Source of the DNA: Cyanobium sp. CZS48M
GTDB lineage: Bacteria > Cyanobacteriota > Cyanobacteriia > PCC-6307 > Cyanobiaceae
Length of the DNA: 64,000 nt
Reading direction: 5' to 3'
NCBI GenBank assembly: GCA_030373145.1
Contig: JAUCZK010000001.1
Coordinates: 248,001-312,000, forward strand
Made by a program: the position numbers and the translations under genes. Below are positions 29,611-38,555 of this stretch, piece by piece. Every line of letters starts with the position of its first letter. Within the stretch, counting starts at the first letter, position 1. Under the pieces are notes generated by a model. The model did no database searches. It worked only from the letters and a program-made list of their open reading frames with translations, and was not told the DNA's origin.

Positions 29611-31089
29611 TCAGAGCGTCAGGGTCTCAAACAGTTGCTTCATACGCTTGAGCAGCTGATTCTCATGCTGCTTCACCATCTCCCTCTCCATCCCCTCCAG
29701 CTCGCCGCGGCGTTTGCTCACCAGGTGGGCCATCCGGTCCATCAGCGGCGGGTTCTGGATCAGCAGGGGGCCCAGACTGGTGCGTGAGACCTCCAGCAAT
29801 AGGCATTCCTCCAGTGACCGGACGGTGGCGCTGCGATGGCTGCCGGCGAGCATTGACATCTCACCGAAGACATCGCCGGTGTTCAGGCAGGCCACCTGGA
29901 AGGGCTCCGCATTCTCCTGCTCCTTGAGCACCTCGACCTTTCCCTGAACCACCTGAAAAAGGGAATCCCCACGGTTGCCTTCGCGCACGATCACTTCCCC
30001 TGGCGCAAAACGCAGGCAGCGGGTAGTCCTGGCCAGCTGGTGCATTTCCTCCTCGCTGAGGTCACCGAAGAGCGGGTTGCGGCTGAGCAGGGCGCGCCGT
30101 TGGTCAAGGCCGCGCTGGTCAGGATGCCCCACATCAAGGACGGTCCGTTTCTCCCGGAGTTCACGCACCGGATAGGGGACGCACTGGCCGGTGCGCTCCA
30201 GGCTGAACCAGATCTGCTCCAGCAGTTCACTGCGCAGGTCGAGCATGTCACCGAGGTTCCCCGGTGGCTGGAAGGCGATGATGTCGTAGGTGATGGCACT
30301 GTCGGCGAAGGCCTGCACCCGCACGGCCGGAGGGGGGGTATCCAGCACGCGGGGATGTTTGCTGAGCACCTCCAGCAGCAGTTGCCGGGCCTGGGAGGGG
30401 GGCAGGCTGTAATCGAGGCCGAGGTTGAAGCGGTTGCCCATGGCACCAAAGGCCACGTAGTTGCGCACCACCACTTCGGTGACCTTGGTGTTGGGCACCA
30501 CCACCAGTGCACCGGTGACATCCTTCAGACAGGTGTCACGCCAATTAATGGATACCACCACCCCCATGGTGCCGTCTCCCAGGTCGAGGAAATCCCCCAC
30601 AGAAAACACATCATCGAACTGGAGTTCCAGTCCTGCGAAAAGGTCTTTGAGAGGCTCCTGGGCGGCCAGTCCCAGCATGGCGGTGAGCACGGCTGAGGTG
30701 GTGACCAGGCTGACCAGATTGAAGCGGGCCTGCTCCTGCACCACGATCACCGTGGCCAAGGTGCCTCCACCCAGCATCAACAACTGCAGCAGAATCTGGG
30801 CAGGTTCTTTACTCAGATGCAGGGCCGCTGGAAGCTCTAGAAACCCCCAGAGAGCCATGCGGATGCCCAGGTAGCTGAACATCAACTCGTCGATGGTGGA
30901 GATCCAGGCCCGATAGTGAGCGGGCAAGAGGATCAGCGGCAGGGTGCGCACAACCGCCCAGCTCAGAATCGCCAGGATGGCCATCTGAATCGGCAACTTC
31001 GGCAGGCGCAGTCGGCGGATCAGGAGCTGCAGGGGCAGAAGCAGCGCCATCGTGACGATGGCTGTGACCCACACCTCCAGCAATGGCAT
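29611..31089 (-). CDS. MscS-type channel with C-terminal cyclic-nucleotide-binding domain
   Basis: A 492-residue membrane protein. Four hydrophobic segments lie in residues 1-170. The MscS pore and beta domain follow (LTAMLGLAAQEPLKDLFAGLELQ, DVFSVGDFLDLGDGTMGVV, VVVPNTKVTEVVVRNY). A cNMP-binding domain occupies about 355-465, with RFAPGEVIVREGNRGDSLF and GDVFGEMSMLAGSHRSATV; the phosphate cassette has Glu but H-R-S in place of the usual R-T/S-A tip. This is the bCNG arrangement of the MscS superfamily, in which a cyclic nucleotide is thought to gate the channel. ATG 31089 is chosen because it starts the first membrane helix and keeps clear of the divergent SIMPL gene. Confidence 0.9.
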   Translation of the reverse strand: MPLLEVWVTAIVTMALLLPLQLLIRRLRLPKLPIQMAILAILSWAVVRTLPLILLPAHYRAWISTIDELMFSYLGIRMALWGFLELPAALHLSKEPAQILLQLLMLGGGTLATVIVVQEQARFNLVSLVTTSAVLTAMLGLAAQEPLKDLFAGLELQFDDVFSVGDFLDLGDGTMGVVVSINWRDTCLKDVTGALVVVPNTKVTEVVVRNYVAFGAMGNRFNLGLDYSLPPSQARQLLLEVLSKHPRVLDTPPPAVRVQAFADSAITYDIIAFQPPGNLGDMLDLRSELLEQIWFSLERTGQCVPYPVRELREKRTVLDVGHPDQRGLDQRRALLSRNPLFGDLSEEEMHQLARTTRCLRFAPGEVIVREGNRGDSLFQVVQGKVEVLKEQENAEPFQVACLNTGDVFGEMSMLAGSHRSATVRSLEECLLLEVSRTSLGPLLIQNPPLMDRMAHLVSKRRGELEGMEREMVKQHENQLLKRMKQLFETLTL

Positions 31090-31254
31090 CCTGAAGTTCA
31101 GCGGTGAATGGGACGCAGAGCATCCAGGCCATGGCCGGGAGAGCCTGGGGTGCAGGATAGGCGGGGTAGCCTCTGCGATTTTGCTCCCTGCAAGTCGCTC
31201 CAGACCAGGCCCCTTTGCCCTGCTTTCCTTTCTGTTTTTCGCCACCGTCAGTCC

Positions 31255-31956
31255 ATGGTTCGCCTTGGTTGCCACGCGGGGGTATGGCCCCTGGCCTTGC
31301 TCCTGCTCCAGTTGACCCCGCCGGTGAGGGCCCAGCAGGTGCAGTTGCGTTGTGATGGCACCCTGCTCGAAGCCAGGGGCAGTGCCGAGAAGAAGCGCAC
31401 GATCGACGTGCTCAAGGTGTCCATGGCGCTCTCAGCGGAGGCGGCCACGGCGGATGGGGCCCTGGGAGAACTGCAGCGTCGCCTGGCCGTGGTGCGCCAG
31501 GCTCTGCAGCGCCTGCAGGTGATGGAGCTGACAGTGAGTTCACCGTCCAGCTGGGAGCGGCCAGCGAGCTCGAAGCGCCCGGCGGCTGTGGAGGCCAATC
31601 TGCAGGTGAGTGGTGAGCTGGCCCCGGCCCGGCTGCAGGCCCTGGTCCGCGAGGTGGGGGCGCTGCCCGGCGTGCGCCTCAACCCGGTCTCGGCTCAGGC
31701 GGATCAGGCCGGCGATGACGCCGTGCGCCGCCAGTTGCTGCGGCTGGCCTATCAGGATGCGCTGCTTCAGGCCAGACAGCTGGCTGAGGCCATCGGTCTA
31801 GGCATGCCAACCCCCCTGGAGGTGCAGATCGACGGCGGCTTCCGGCCGATCCAGGCCAGGGGCATGGCGGCCGATGCTGTCCCGCCCTTTGATCCCGGCG
31901 AGCTGCCATCGCCCACCGATCGCCTGGGGATGGTGGTGCGCTTCTGTGCCCGCTGA
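31255..31956 (+). CDS. SIMPL-domain (DUF541) secreted protein
   Basis: A 233-residue protein with an N-terminal signal peptide (WPLALLLLQLTPPVRAQ, cleavage near residue 26). The mature part begins with the SIMPL-type VQLRCDGTLLEARGSAEKKRTID and continues with VSMALSAEA and AYQDALLQARQLAEAIGL, the alternating strand-helix pattern of DUF541. The start ATG 31255 is set by the signal peptide. SIMPL proteins are periplasmic, of mostly unknown role. It is divergent from the channel gene and followed by DUF3307. Confidence 0.78.
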   Translation: MVRLGCHAGVWPLALLLLQLTPPVRAQQVQLRCDGTLLEARGSAEKKRTIDVLKVSMALSAEAATADGALGELQRRLAVVRQALQRLQVMELTVSSPSSWERPASSKRPAAVEANLQVSGELAPARLQALVREVGALPGVRLNPVSAQADQAGDDAVRRQLLRLAYQDALLQARQLAEAIGLGMPTPLEVQIDGGFRPIQARGMAADAVPPFDPGELPSPTDRLGMVVRFCAR

Positions 31957-32019
31957 AGACGCCTTCAGGCCAATGGTGACCATGCACCCTGCCGGCCCCG
32001 ACCATGGGGCGGCAAGCTG

Positions 32020-32430
32020 ATGGCATCTCTGATTACATTGATGTCAACAAACGGGACCCAGGTCATCTCCGAATTTGGGCTCTTTGCCCTCCTGGCCATG
32101 GGCCATTTCGTTGCCGATTTCGCTCTTCAGAGCGATCGGATGGCCGTGGAGAAATGCCCGGGTAAAGATCACACCCTTCCCTGGCCCTGGTGGCTGTTGG
32201 CCCACTCCGGCATCCATGCCTTTTTTGTCACCTGGCTAACAGGCGTGGTCTGGCTCGGTCTGGCGGAGTGGGTCCTTCACGCCCTGATCGATTACGGCAA
32301 GTGCCGCCACCGCTATGGGATGGCGGTGGATCAACTGCTGCACATGGTCTGCAAAATGATCTGGGTGTTGATTCTTTTCACCTTGGCTCCAGTGGGCTCC
32401 GGCGGCCTGCTGCAGGCCTTCCCGCGCTGA
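32020..32430 (+). CDS. DUF3307 membrane protein
   Basis: A 136-residue integral membrane protein matching DUF3307. Three to four hydrophobic segments are seen (LFALLAMGHFVADFALQ, WWLLAHSGIHAFFVTWLTGVVW, MIWVLILFTLAPVG), and the conserved polar residues are GHFVADFALQSDRMA, HSGIHA and DQLLH. Histidines and aspartates within or at the edge of the helices suggest metal or proton handling, but no function is known. It ends 7 bases before the convergent cNMP protein gene. Confidence 0.8.
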   Translation: MASLITLMSTNGTQVISEFGLFALLAMGHFVADFALQSDRMAVEKCPGKDHTLPWPWWLLAHSGIHAFFVTWLTGVVWLGLAEWVLHALIDYGKCRHRYGMAVDQLLHMVCKMIWVLILFTLAPVGSGGLLQAFPR

Positions 32431-32437
32431 GCAGGAC

Positions 32438-33028
32438 TCAGTCAGCGGAGCCGGTTGGCTGGCTGGAGCGGCTGCGGCCCATCAGCAGTAACCGGTCCAT
32501 CGCCTTGCTCAGGCAGTAATTGAGGGGTTTGATCTCCGACTCCAGCCGGCGCAGCTGATCGGTGTCACCCCGCTCGCTGGCGGCGATGCCATCCAGCAGC
32601 AGACCGATCACCTCATTGCTGCGCATGCAGCGCTGACTCACCAGCGCCAGCATCTCCATGGCCAGGTCGATATCGAAGAGCAGGGTCTTGAGGAAGTTGT
32701 CAACGCTCACCTCCACCAGCTCGGCGGGCCCCTCCACCACCCGCACATCGGCGGAGTGCTGGCCTGAGCCGAACAGCCCCATCTCTCCCAGCAATTCCTC
32801 GGCCTCGATCACCGCGAGGGTGTGGGGCTCGGGCTCGGTGAGGCGGATCTGAATCGCCACCTTCCCTTTGGTGAGCAGCATCAGGCTGTTGGCCGGCGCT
32901 CCCTGGCTCATCACCAGATCGCCGCTGGCGGCCTGGCGGATCACCGGTGCCAGTTCGTCGTGGTGGATGTCCAGCAGCAGTTTCATCCGCTCCCTCACCA
33001 CCTTGAGCTGCGGCTCATCCCCCCACAT
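32438..33028 (-). CDS. Stand-alone cyclic-nucleotide-binding-domain protein
   Basis: A 196-residue protein with one CRP-like cNMP domain at about 20-135 (ASGDLVMSQGAPANSLMLL, then ELLGEMGLFGSGQHSADVRV) and a helical C-terminus (DTDQLRRLESEIKPLNYCLSKAMDRLL). There is no DNA-binding helix-turn-helix, so it is not a transcription factor of the Crp class. The phosphate-binding cassette keeps GE but has Q-H-S-A where Arg-Ser/Thr-Ala is usual, so nucleotide binding is not certain. It lies 12 bases upstream of the speA stop side and probably follows speA in the same transcript. Confidence 0.82.
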   Translation of the reverse strand: MWGDEPQLKVVRERMKLLLDIHHDELAPVIRQAASGDLVMSQGAPANSLMLLTKGKVAIQIRLTEPEPHTLAVIEAEELLGEMGLFGSGQHSADVRVVEGPAELVEVSVDNFLKTLLFDIDLAMEMLALVSQRCMRSNEVIGLLLDGIAASERGDTDQLRRLESEIKPLNYCLSKAMDRLLLMGRSRSSQPTGSAD

Positions 33029-33040
33029 GCTGTGTTCCTC

Positions 33041-35041
33041 TCAGGTTTGCAGGTACGTGCTCTGGCGCAGGCTGTTCTGCAGATGGGCCATCAGCCGGCC
33101 GGCATCGGGCAGCGTGAGCGTGCCGCGGTGAATGGCGGCCTCGCTGGCCACCCGCAGGCGCTCGAGCAGGGCCTCGGGGTCGTGTTCCATCGCTTGGAGC
33201 ACCTCCGCGTTGCTGTCGCCGCGCACCACATGATCGACCCGGTAGCGGCCGTTGGCCCCCAGACGGATATGGACCGCATTGGTGCTGCCGAAGAGGTTGT
33301 GCAGGTTTCCCATCACCTCCTGGTAGGCGCCGCCGAGGAACAGGCCGATCCAGTAGGGCTCCCCCTCGCGCAGCTCATGCAGTTCCAGCAGCGGTTTGGC
33401 CTTGCCGGGGCCGATGAAGCGAGCCAGCTTGCCGTCGGAATCGCAGGTGAGGTCGGCAAAGCTGCCCAGACGGCTGGGGCGCTCGTCAAGCCGGTGGATG
33501 GGCATCACCGGAAAGAGCTGATCGATCGCCCAGGTGTCGGGAGCGGAGCGGAAGATCGAGAGGTTGGCGTAGTAGGTCCCTGCCAGGGCGGCCTGCAGCG
33601 CCTTGAGGTCGTCGGGAATGGGGGTGGCCGCGCCCCAGCTCTCCAGCTGCGCGGCGATCGCCTGGCAGCAGGCCCAGTAGAGCTGCTCGGCCGCTCCCCG
33701 CTCGGTGAGGCTGAGGTAGCCCAGCCGGAAGGCGGAGAGGGCGTCCTGCTTGAACTTGATGGCGTCGTTCCAGCCCTCCTGCAGGTGATCGCCCTGGCCT
33801 GCTGGGGCGTCGAGGGCGGTGGCCTGGATCGAGGCCAGCGTGTCGCGCAGGTTGCGCACGATCAGCGGTTCTTCCCCCTGCGGCGTCGGCGCCTCCCCCT
33901 GCACTCCACCGGTGCCGAGCACATCGAAGACCAGCACGCTGAAGTGGCTGGCAATCGCCCGTCCGCTCTCGCTCACCAGGGTTGGCAGCGGCACCGAGCG
34001 GGGCTCGCAACATTCCCGCACCGTGGCCACCACGTCGTTGGCGTAGTTCTGCAGGGAGTAATTGGTGGAGGCGGCGGTGGCGGTGCGGCTGCCGTCGTAG
34101 TCGATGCCGAGGCCGCCGCCCACATCGAGGTAGCCCATCGGCGCCCCCAGTTCGGCCAGCTGCACATAGATCTGGCCCGCCTCCTGCAGGGCATCCTTGA
34201 GCACGGCGATGTCGTTGATCTGGCTGCCCACGTGGAAGTGCAGCAGGCGCAGCTCGCTGAGCAGATCGGCCTGGCGCAGGGCCTCCACCGTGGCCAGCAG
34301 ATCCGGCACTGACAGCCCGAACTTGGCGCGCTCGCCCACCGAGCTGCCCCAGCGGCCGCTGCTGCGGCTTGAAAGCTTGGCCCGCACACCGATCAGCGGC
34401 GCCGCCCCCAGCTCGCGGCTGGCGCTGATGATCCGCCCCACCTCATCGGCTTGCTCGATCACCACCACCGGCTGGCGGCCCAGCCGGCGGGCGAGGATCG
34501 CCGTTTCGATGTAGCGCTGGTCCTTGTAGCCGTTGCAGATCAGCAGGGCTTCGGGATCGTCCACCAGGGAGAGGGCGATCAGCAGCTCGGCCTTGCTGCC
34601 GGCCTCCAGGCCGAAATGCCACTGGCGGCCGCTCTCCACCAGCTGCTCCACCACGTGGCGCTGCTGGTTGCACTTCACTGGAAAGACGCCCTGGTAGCGG
34701 CCGGCGTAGTCGTACTGGGCGATGGCCCGCTCAAAGGCGGCATGGAGCCGCTCCAGCCGGTCTTCAAGGATGTCGTCGAAGCGGATCAGCAACGGCAGGC
34801 TCAGATCACGCCCCTGCAGGCCCTGCACCAGCTCCACCAGATCCAGGCAGCCACCGCGCTCCCCCCGCGGCTGCACCATCACGTGGCCGCGGGCGTTCAG
34901 GGTGAAATAGGGATCCCCCCAGCCGTCGAGGCCGTAGAGCCGGCTGCTGTCGGCCACGCACCAGCCATCACCTGCCGGCTCAGGGGCCTTTGAGCCTCGG
35001 GCCGGATCGGCGCCCAAGGCCGTGGGATCGGCGAGAACCAT
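33041..35041 (-). CDS. speA: Biosynthetic arginine decarboxylase
   Basis: A 666-residue PLP enzyme that converts arginine to agmatine, the first step of polyamine synthesis. The N-terminal barrel holds the PLP lysine in GVFPVKCNQQRHVVEQ (about residue 125), the glycine-rich phosphate site DVGGGLGIDYDGS, and the active-site Cys/His region in LPTLVSESGRAIASH. The C-terminal domain ends LRQSTYLQT. The length is typical of plant/bacterial SpeA. It is divergent from ndk, with about 120 bases between their starts. Confidence 0.96.
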   Translation of the reverse strand: MVLADPTALGADPARGSKAPEPAGDGWCVADSSRLYGLDGWGDPYFTLNARGHVMVQPRGERGGCLDLVELVQGLQGRDLSLPLLIRFDDILEDRLERLHAAFERAIAQYDYAGRYQGVFPVKCNQQRHVVEQLVESGRQWHFGLEAGSKAELLIALSLVDDPEALLICNGYKDQRYIETAILARRLGRQPVVVIEQADEVGRIISASRELGAAPLIGVRAKLSSRSSGRWGSSVGERAKFGLSVPDLLATVEALRQADLLSELRLLHFHVGSQINDIAVLKDALQEAGQIYVQLAELGAPMGYLDVGGGLGIDYDGSRTATAASTNYSLQNYANDVVATVRECCEPRSVPLPTLVSESGRAIASHFSVLVFDVLGTGGVQGEAPTPQGEEPLIVRNLRDTLASIQATALDAPAGQGDHLQEGWNDAIKFKQDALSAFRLGYLSLTERGAAEQLYWACCQAIAAQLESWGAATPIPDDLKALQAALAGTYYANLSIFRSAPDTWAIDQLFPVMPIHRLDERPSRLGSFADLTCDSDGKLARFIGPGKAKPLLELHELREGEPYWIGLFLGGAYQEVMGNLHNLFGSTNAVHIRLGANGRYRVDHVVRGDSNAEVLQAMEHDPEALLERLRVASEAAIHRGTLTLPDAGRLMAHLQNSLRQSTYLQT

Positions 35042-35162
35042 GGCGAAGCGGTGGAATCCCGAAACGAGGCGACACCATGGAATCTAGGGAGGGTGTCCGC
35101 CATGGCTTGCCAAGCGGCAGGCCCAGCGCGGACGATGGGCCCTATCCGCCGTCGTCCCGTCC

Positions 35163-35621
35163 ATGGCCGTTGAACGCACTTTCCTCGCCATCAAGCCCGA
35201 TGGGGTGCAGCGGGGGCTGGTGGGGGAGATCCTCGGCCGCTTCGAACGTAAGGGCTTCAAGCTGGTGGGCCTAAAGCAGTTGGTGCCCAGCCGTGAGCTG
35301 GCCCAGAGCCACTACGGCGTCCACAGCGAGCGCCCCTTCTTCGCCGGCCTCGTCGACTTCATCACCAGCGGCCCAGTGGTGGCGATGGTCTGGGAGGGGG
35401 AGGGGGTGATCGCCAGTGCTCGCAAGCTGATCGGCGCCACCAAGCCCCTGGAGGCCGAACCCGGAACCATTCGCGGCGATCTGGCGGTGAACATTGGCCG
35501 CAACGTGATCCACGGCTCCGATGCGCCTGAAACCGCTGTCTTCGAGATCGGCCTCTGGTTCGAGCCCTCCGAGCTGAGCGAGTGGACCCCCGCCGATCAG
35601 GTGTGGCGTCGTGAAGGATGA
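35163..35621 (+). CDS. ndk: Nucleoside diphosphate kinase
   Basis: A complete 152-residue NDK that balances nucleoside triphosphate pools. It begins [20 protein letters not shown]; the phosphorylated His is in [16 protein letters not shown] (about residue 118), and the kinase loop region is [14 protein letters not shown]. The gene is intact. A second, broken copy of its 3' half lies 2 kb downstream at 37617-37801, beyond an ISAs1 remnant and a FecR-like gene. Confidence 0.97.
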   Translation: MAVERTFLAIKPDGVQRGLVGEILGRFERKGFKLVGLKQLVPSRELAQSHYGVHSERPFFAGLVDFITSGPVVAMVWEGEGVIASARKLIGATKPLEAEPGTIRGDLAVNIGRNVIHGSDAPETAVFEIGLWFEPSELSEWTPADQVWRREG

Positions 35622-35697
35622 ATGGACAGGCTGGGGCCAGGTACAGCCCAATGCCATGGCCCGCCTCAGTCGCGCGCCCGCCTGGGGTTCGCTTGCC

Positions 35698-36240
35698 GCA
35701 GTGGTGGATGCTGCTGGTGGCGATCCTGTCGATCCTGAGCAACCGCAGAAGCCTCGAACACCCTGGTCTGCGACGGCAAGACCCTGAGGGGCTCGATCGG
35801 TGAGACCGCTTCTGGCGCAGCGCGTTATGGACTCTGGTCGTCTGATTCTAAATGGCCCGGGTTTGCCTTTACTCCAACAGGTTCGGCGTGGCCAATGCCC
35901 AGACCACCTACGCCACCGATGCCGGCGGTGAAATCCAGACCCTGCGCCAGCGGCTGGATCGTGCGTGGAGTTCGATGGGGCGCTGGTACAGGCGGACTCA
36001 CTGCATGCCAACCGCCCTTTCCCCTCGACATCGAGCAGCATGACGCCGATGTCCTGATCACCGCGAAACACAGCCACCGCAATGGGTTTCAGATCATCAA
36101 GGACCAGCTGACCTACGGCAGCGGGTGCCGCTCAAAACCAGCCGGCAAGAGCTGATCAAGGGCGGGCCATCACCTGGACCCAGCGAGGCATACCGGCTCC
36201 AGAGAACGCTGCCCAGGTATACCAACGATTACGGGGAAGT
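35698..36240 (+). pseudogene. ISAs1-family transposase remnant
   Basis: A much decayed relative of the copy at 5790-6889. Recognisable pieces are PQWWMLLVAILSIL, TLVCDGKTLRGSIGE, TYATDAGGEIQTL, DSLHANRPF and, one frame back, DADVLITAKHSHRNGF and RAITWTQRGIPAPE. A large internal deletion joins the N-terminal piece directly to the DGKTLRGS region, an unrelated stretch of about 35 bases lies near 35826-35860, and several further frame changes follow. The frame switch after HANRPF sits on CCCTTTC (36015-36021), the same place as in the other copy. Confidence 0.82.
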
Positions 36241-36273
36241 TGATTAGGATCGATCGGGATCATGTGGTGATTC

Positions 36274-37398
36274 ATGCGACTCCTTCGCTCGATTGCGCTG
36301 CTGGCCATTGCCCCCATCTTGGCGGCAGACTTGGCGATGCCAAAATCAGCTCGAGCATCGGAAGCCGCAACGGTACAGGAAATTCTCGACGGCAATCAGC
36401 TTTTTATCGACGCCCGACGGGCAAAAGTCAAAGAGACCGCGCTCTCTCCGCAGCAAATCACGACGCAGAATAGCCGCGGTCAGCTCATTTTTCGATCTGG
36501 AGCAGCGGCGCGGATCAACCGGTTCACCCAGCTGCGTCTAGGTAAGAGCTGTTTTCTGCTCAGCAAAGGGCAGGTGCTGATCTCTGGCAAGCAGAGTGGC
36601 TGCACCAAGTCATTGCGGATGAGCTCTCGCGGTACCAACTACCTGCTCTCCATCAATGATGATGGAACCACGGATGTGACCGTGCTGGAAGGAACAGTCG
36701 CCGTCGAACAGGTGCTGAGCGACGACCAGTCTGGTGGTCAGCCTCCCCAGTTTACTCAACTTTTGGAGGTATTGAACCAAGGCCGCGATCAGGTTGGCGC
36801 TCCTAGATTAAAAGTGGTGCCTGAAGCTGTACAGAAGCAGATCAACGTCTACGGCAACGCCTTGATTCATGCCATGAAGGCCTCCGGAAGTTGTTTCCAT
36901 GGCAACGAATCTGAGGTGGGGTCACCCTTCACGGTCGTCAGACTACCTACGGGGTGGTCTGTCCTAGGCGAAGTGCTTGGTTGCCCGGCAGAAGCTGGGC
37001 TTTGGACTCCTGCAAGCCTCTCCAATGTTTGGTGGAATTCTTCCTTGCATCAACGGATCGTGTTCAAGAACAACAAGGCCTCCGCGATCGGTTGCGTTTG
37101 GTCAAAGCCGGGGAACAGACAGGAGTTGGAGGTCATCGTCTGCCTGATCCTCAACAACACGGGCAGTACTCCAGCCCTGCAGTCTCCCATCCTGATCAAA
37201 GCCGGCTACAGATTCCGATTCAGCAGTGATGGCCATGTACTGTCCACCTACAAGCTCGGCCCTGGCGACTATCGCGCAATTCTCGGTGGCCGGCTTTTCA
37301 CCGGCTTTGCTTCAAAGCTACCGGAAGTTGATGCGCTCATTCAGTTCATTACTGAGACTATGAATGGCGTGGCCCTACCGCTATCGCCAGAAACCTGA
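36274..37398 (+). CDS. FecR-like secreted protein
   Basis: A 374-residue protein with a signal peptide (SIALLAIAPILAADLAMPKSARA). Residues about 35-150 resemble the FecR fold: AKVKETALSPQQ, GQLIFRSGAAARINRFTQLRLG, then the strand block DGTTDVTVLEGTVAVEQV. The remaining 220 residues match nothing I know; they hold six cysteines and end in a hydrophobic region around 340-370. It is AT-richer than its neighbours and lies between an ISAs1 remnant and a broken ndk copy, which suggests it arrived from elsewhere. It may be a periplasmic or surface protein. Confidence 0.68.
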   Translation: MRLLRSIALLAIAPILAADLAMPKSARASEAATVQEILDGNQLFIDARRAKVKETALSPQQITTQNSRGQLIFRSGAAARINRFTQLRLGKSCFLLSKGQVLISGKQSGCTKSLRMSSRGTNYLLSINDDGTTDVTVLEGTVAVEQVLSDDQSGGQPPQFTQLLEVLNQGRDQVGAPRLKVVPEAVQKQINVYGNALIHAMKASGSCFHGNESEVGSPFTVVRLPTGWSVLGEVLGCPAEAGLWTPASLSNVWWNSSLHQRIVFKNNKASAIGCVWSKPGNRQELEVIVCLILNNTGSTPALQSPILIKAGYRFRFSSDGHVLSTYKLGPGDYRAILGGRLFTGFASKLPEVDALIQFITETMNGVALPLSPET

Positions 37399-37616
37399 TA
37401 GGCAGACAGCCGCCTGTCAACGGCCTGCCAATTCTATGATTATTGGCTACATGTTCTATTGCGGCACACTTTTCTGGCCTAGGGCTGGCATGCTGGTGCC
37501 CGCTCTTCACTGTGGGGACTGCGAAATCTGACTTACAATTTTCTTCGAGATCTGTATTGCAGCTCAAAGGCAATGTTGGCTGTCTGAACATTTGGCTACG
37601 GGATAATCATCCCACC
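37399..37616 (+). other. AT-rich intergenic stretch before the ndk copy
   Basis: About 220 bases after the FecR-like gene, with no open frame of note and base composition like that gene rather than the backbone. The switch to GC-rich sequence is abrupt at about 37611, where the ndk copy begins. Confidence 0.4.
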
Positions 37617-37801
37617 CGGCCTCGTCGACTTCATCACCGGTGGGCCGGTGGTGGCGATGGTCTGGCGGGGGGCGGGGGGTGAACATCGGCCGCAACGTGA
37701 TCCATGGCTCCGATGCGCCCGAAACCGCCGTCTTCGAGATCGGCCACTGGTTCGAGCCCTCCGAGCTGAGCGAGTGGACCCCCGCCGACCAGGTGTGGCG
37801 C
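37617..37801 (+). pseudogene. Partial second copy of ndk with internal deletion
   Basis: The stretch reads [16 protein letters not shown], then jumps into [21 protein letters not shown] and on to DQVWR, matching residues about 60-150 of the resident Ndk with roughly 27 codons lost from the middle. The loss lies between G-rich repeats ending ggtga, which occur at both edges in the intact gene. There is no start, no 5' half, and the stop is not kept. Silent differences show that it is diverged, not a fresh copy. Confidence 0.88.
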
Positions 37802-37847
37802 GTGGAGCCCAGAGTCCCCATCTTGGGGGGGATGTCTCTGACATGGC

Positions 37848-38555
37848 ATGGCCTCAATCGCTCCCTCTCGCCCTCCCTCGTCGCGAACGGGGCCACGCCC
37901 AATCCTGCTGGCCCTGCTCGGCGTCGTGGCGATCTCAGCCTTCGGCCCTGGTCACGCACCGGCCGCTGCTGAGCGACGGGTCCCCCGGGTGCTGGATGTG
38001 CCCTCCCGTCCAGCCTTCATCCGTCCTCCGGGAACCGTTGAGCGACAGGCCCGTGCCGGCCAGGTGATCGCCCCGCTCTCGCAGCTGCGCACACAGAAGC
38101 CAGGTCGTCTGCAGGTGCTGCTGGCCGATGGTCAGTCGTTTCGCCTGGGTGGCAACGCTCTGCTCCAGCTTGATGCGGCCGGCCTGAATCTGAGCGGCGG
38201 CCAGATCATTGCTTGGATCAATCCCGGTGCCGTGCGCCGCCAGCCGCTGAGGATCCGCACCCGGGTGGGCACCGCCTCGATCCAGGGCACCACGGTGTTC
38301 ATCGAAGACCAGCCCGATGGGGTGCTCTTCCTCAGCTGGGAGGGCTCAGTCGAGGTGACCGCCAGCGACGGGACCGTGTATACCCTCTCCAGCGGAGAGG
38401 TGCTGCGCGCCACCCCGGACGGCTGGGTCGGCCCACGCCGCCTCAGCTCCGAGGAGGTGCGCCAGCGCCGGGAGCGCAGCATTCTGCTCAACGGTTTCGA
38501 GGCCCCGATGGAGACGCTGCCGGTGATCGAGCGCGACCTTGGCCTCACCCCTTGA
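37848..38555 (+). CDS. FecR-domain periplasmic protein
   Basis: A 235-residue protein with an N-terminal hydrophobic signal ([16 protein letters not shown], cleavage after about residue 40). Residues about 70-200 form a FecR domain: [72 protein letters not shown]. Its TGA overlaps the ATG of the cyclase gene (ATG begins on the last base of the stop), so the two are translationally coupled. FecR domains beside CHASE2 sensors are thought to form an extracytoplasmic sensing pair. Confidence 0.87.
   Translation: MASIAPSRPPSSRTGPRPILLALLGVVAISAFGPGHAPAAAERRVPRVLDVPSRPAFIRPPGTVERQARAGQVIAPLSQLRTQKPGRLQVLLADGQSFRLGGNALLQLDAAGLNLSGGQIIAWINPGAVRRQPLRIRTRVGTASIQGTTVFIEDQPDGVLFLSWEGSVEVTASDGTVYTLSSGEVLRATPDGWVGPRRLSSEEVRQRRERSILLNGFEAPMETLPVIERDLGLTP

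Noticed and set aside
29220-29651. A 143-codon frame between glsA and the channel gene
   Set aside because: Only its first 30 codons look protein-like; the rest is Arg/Gly/His-rich, and the coding-like signal moves between frames, so it was recorded as a remnant.
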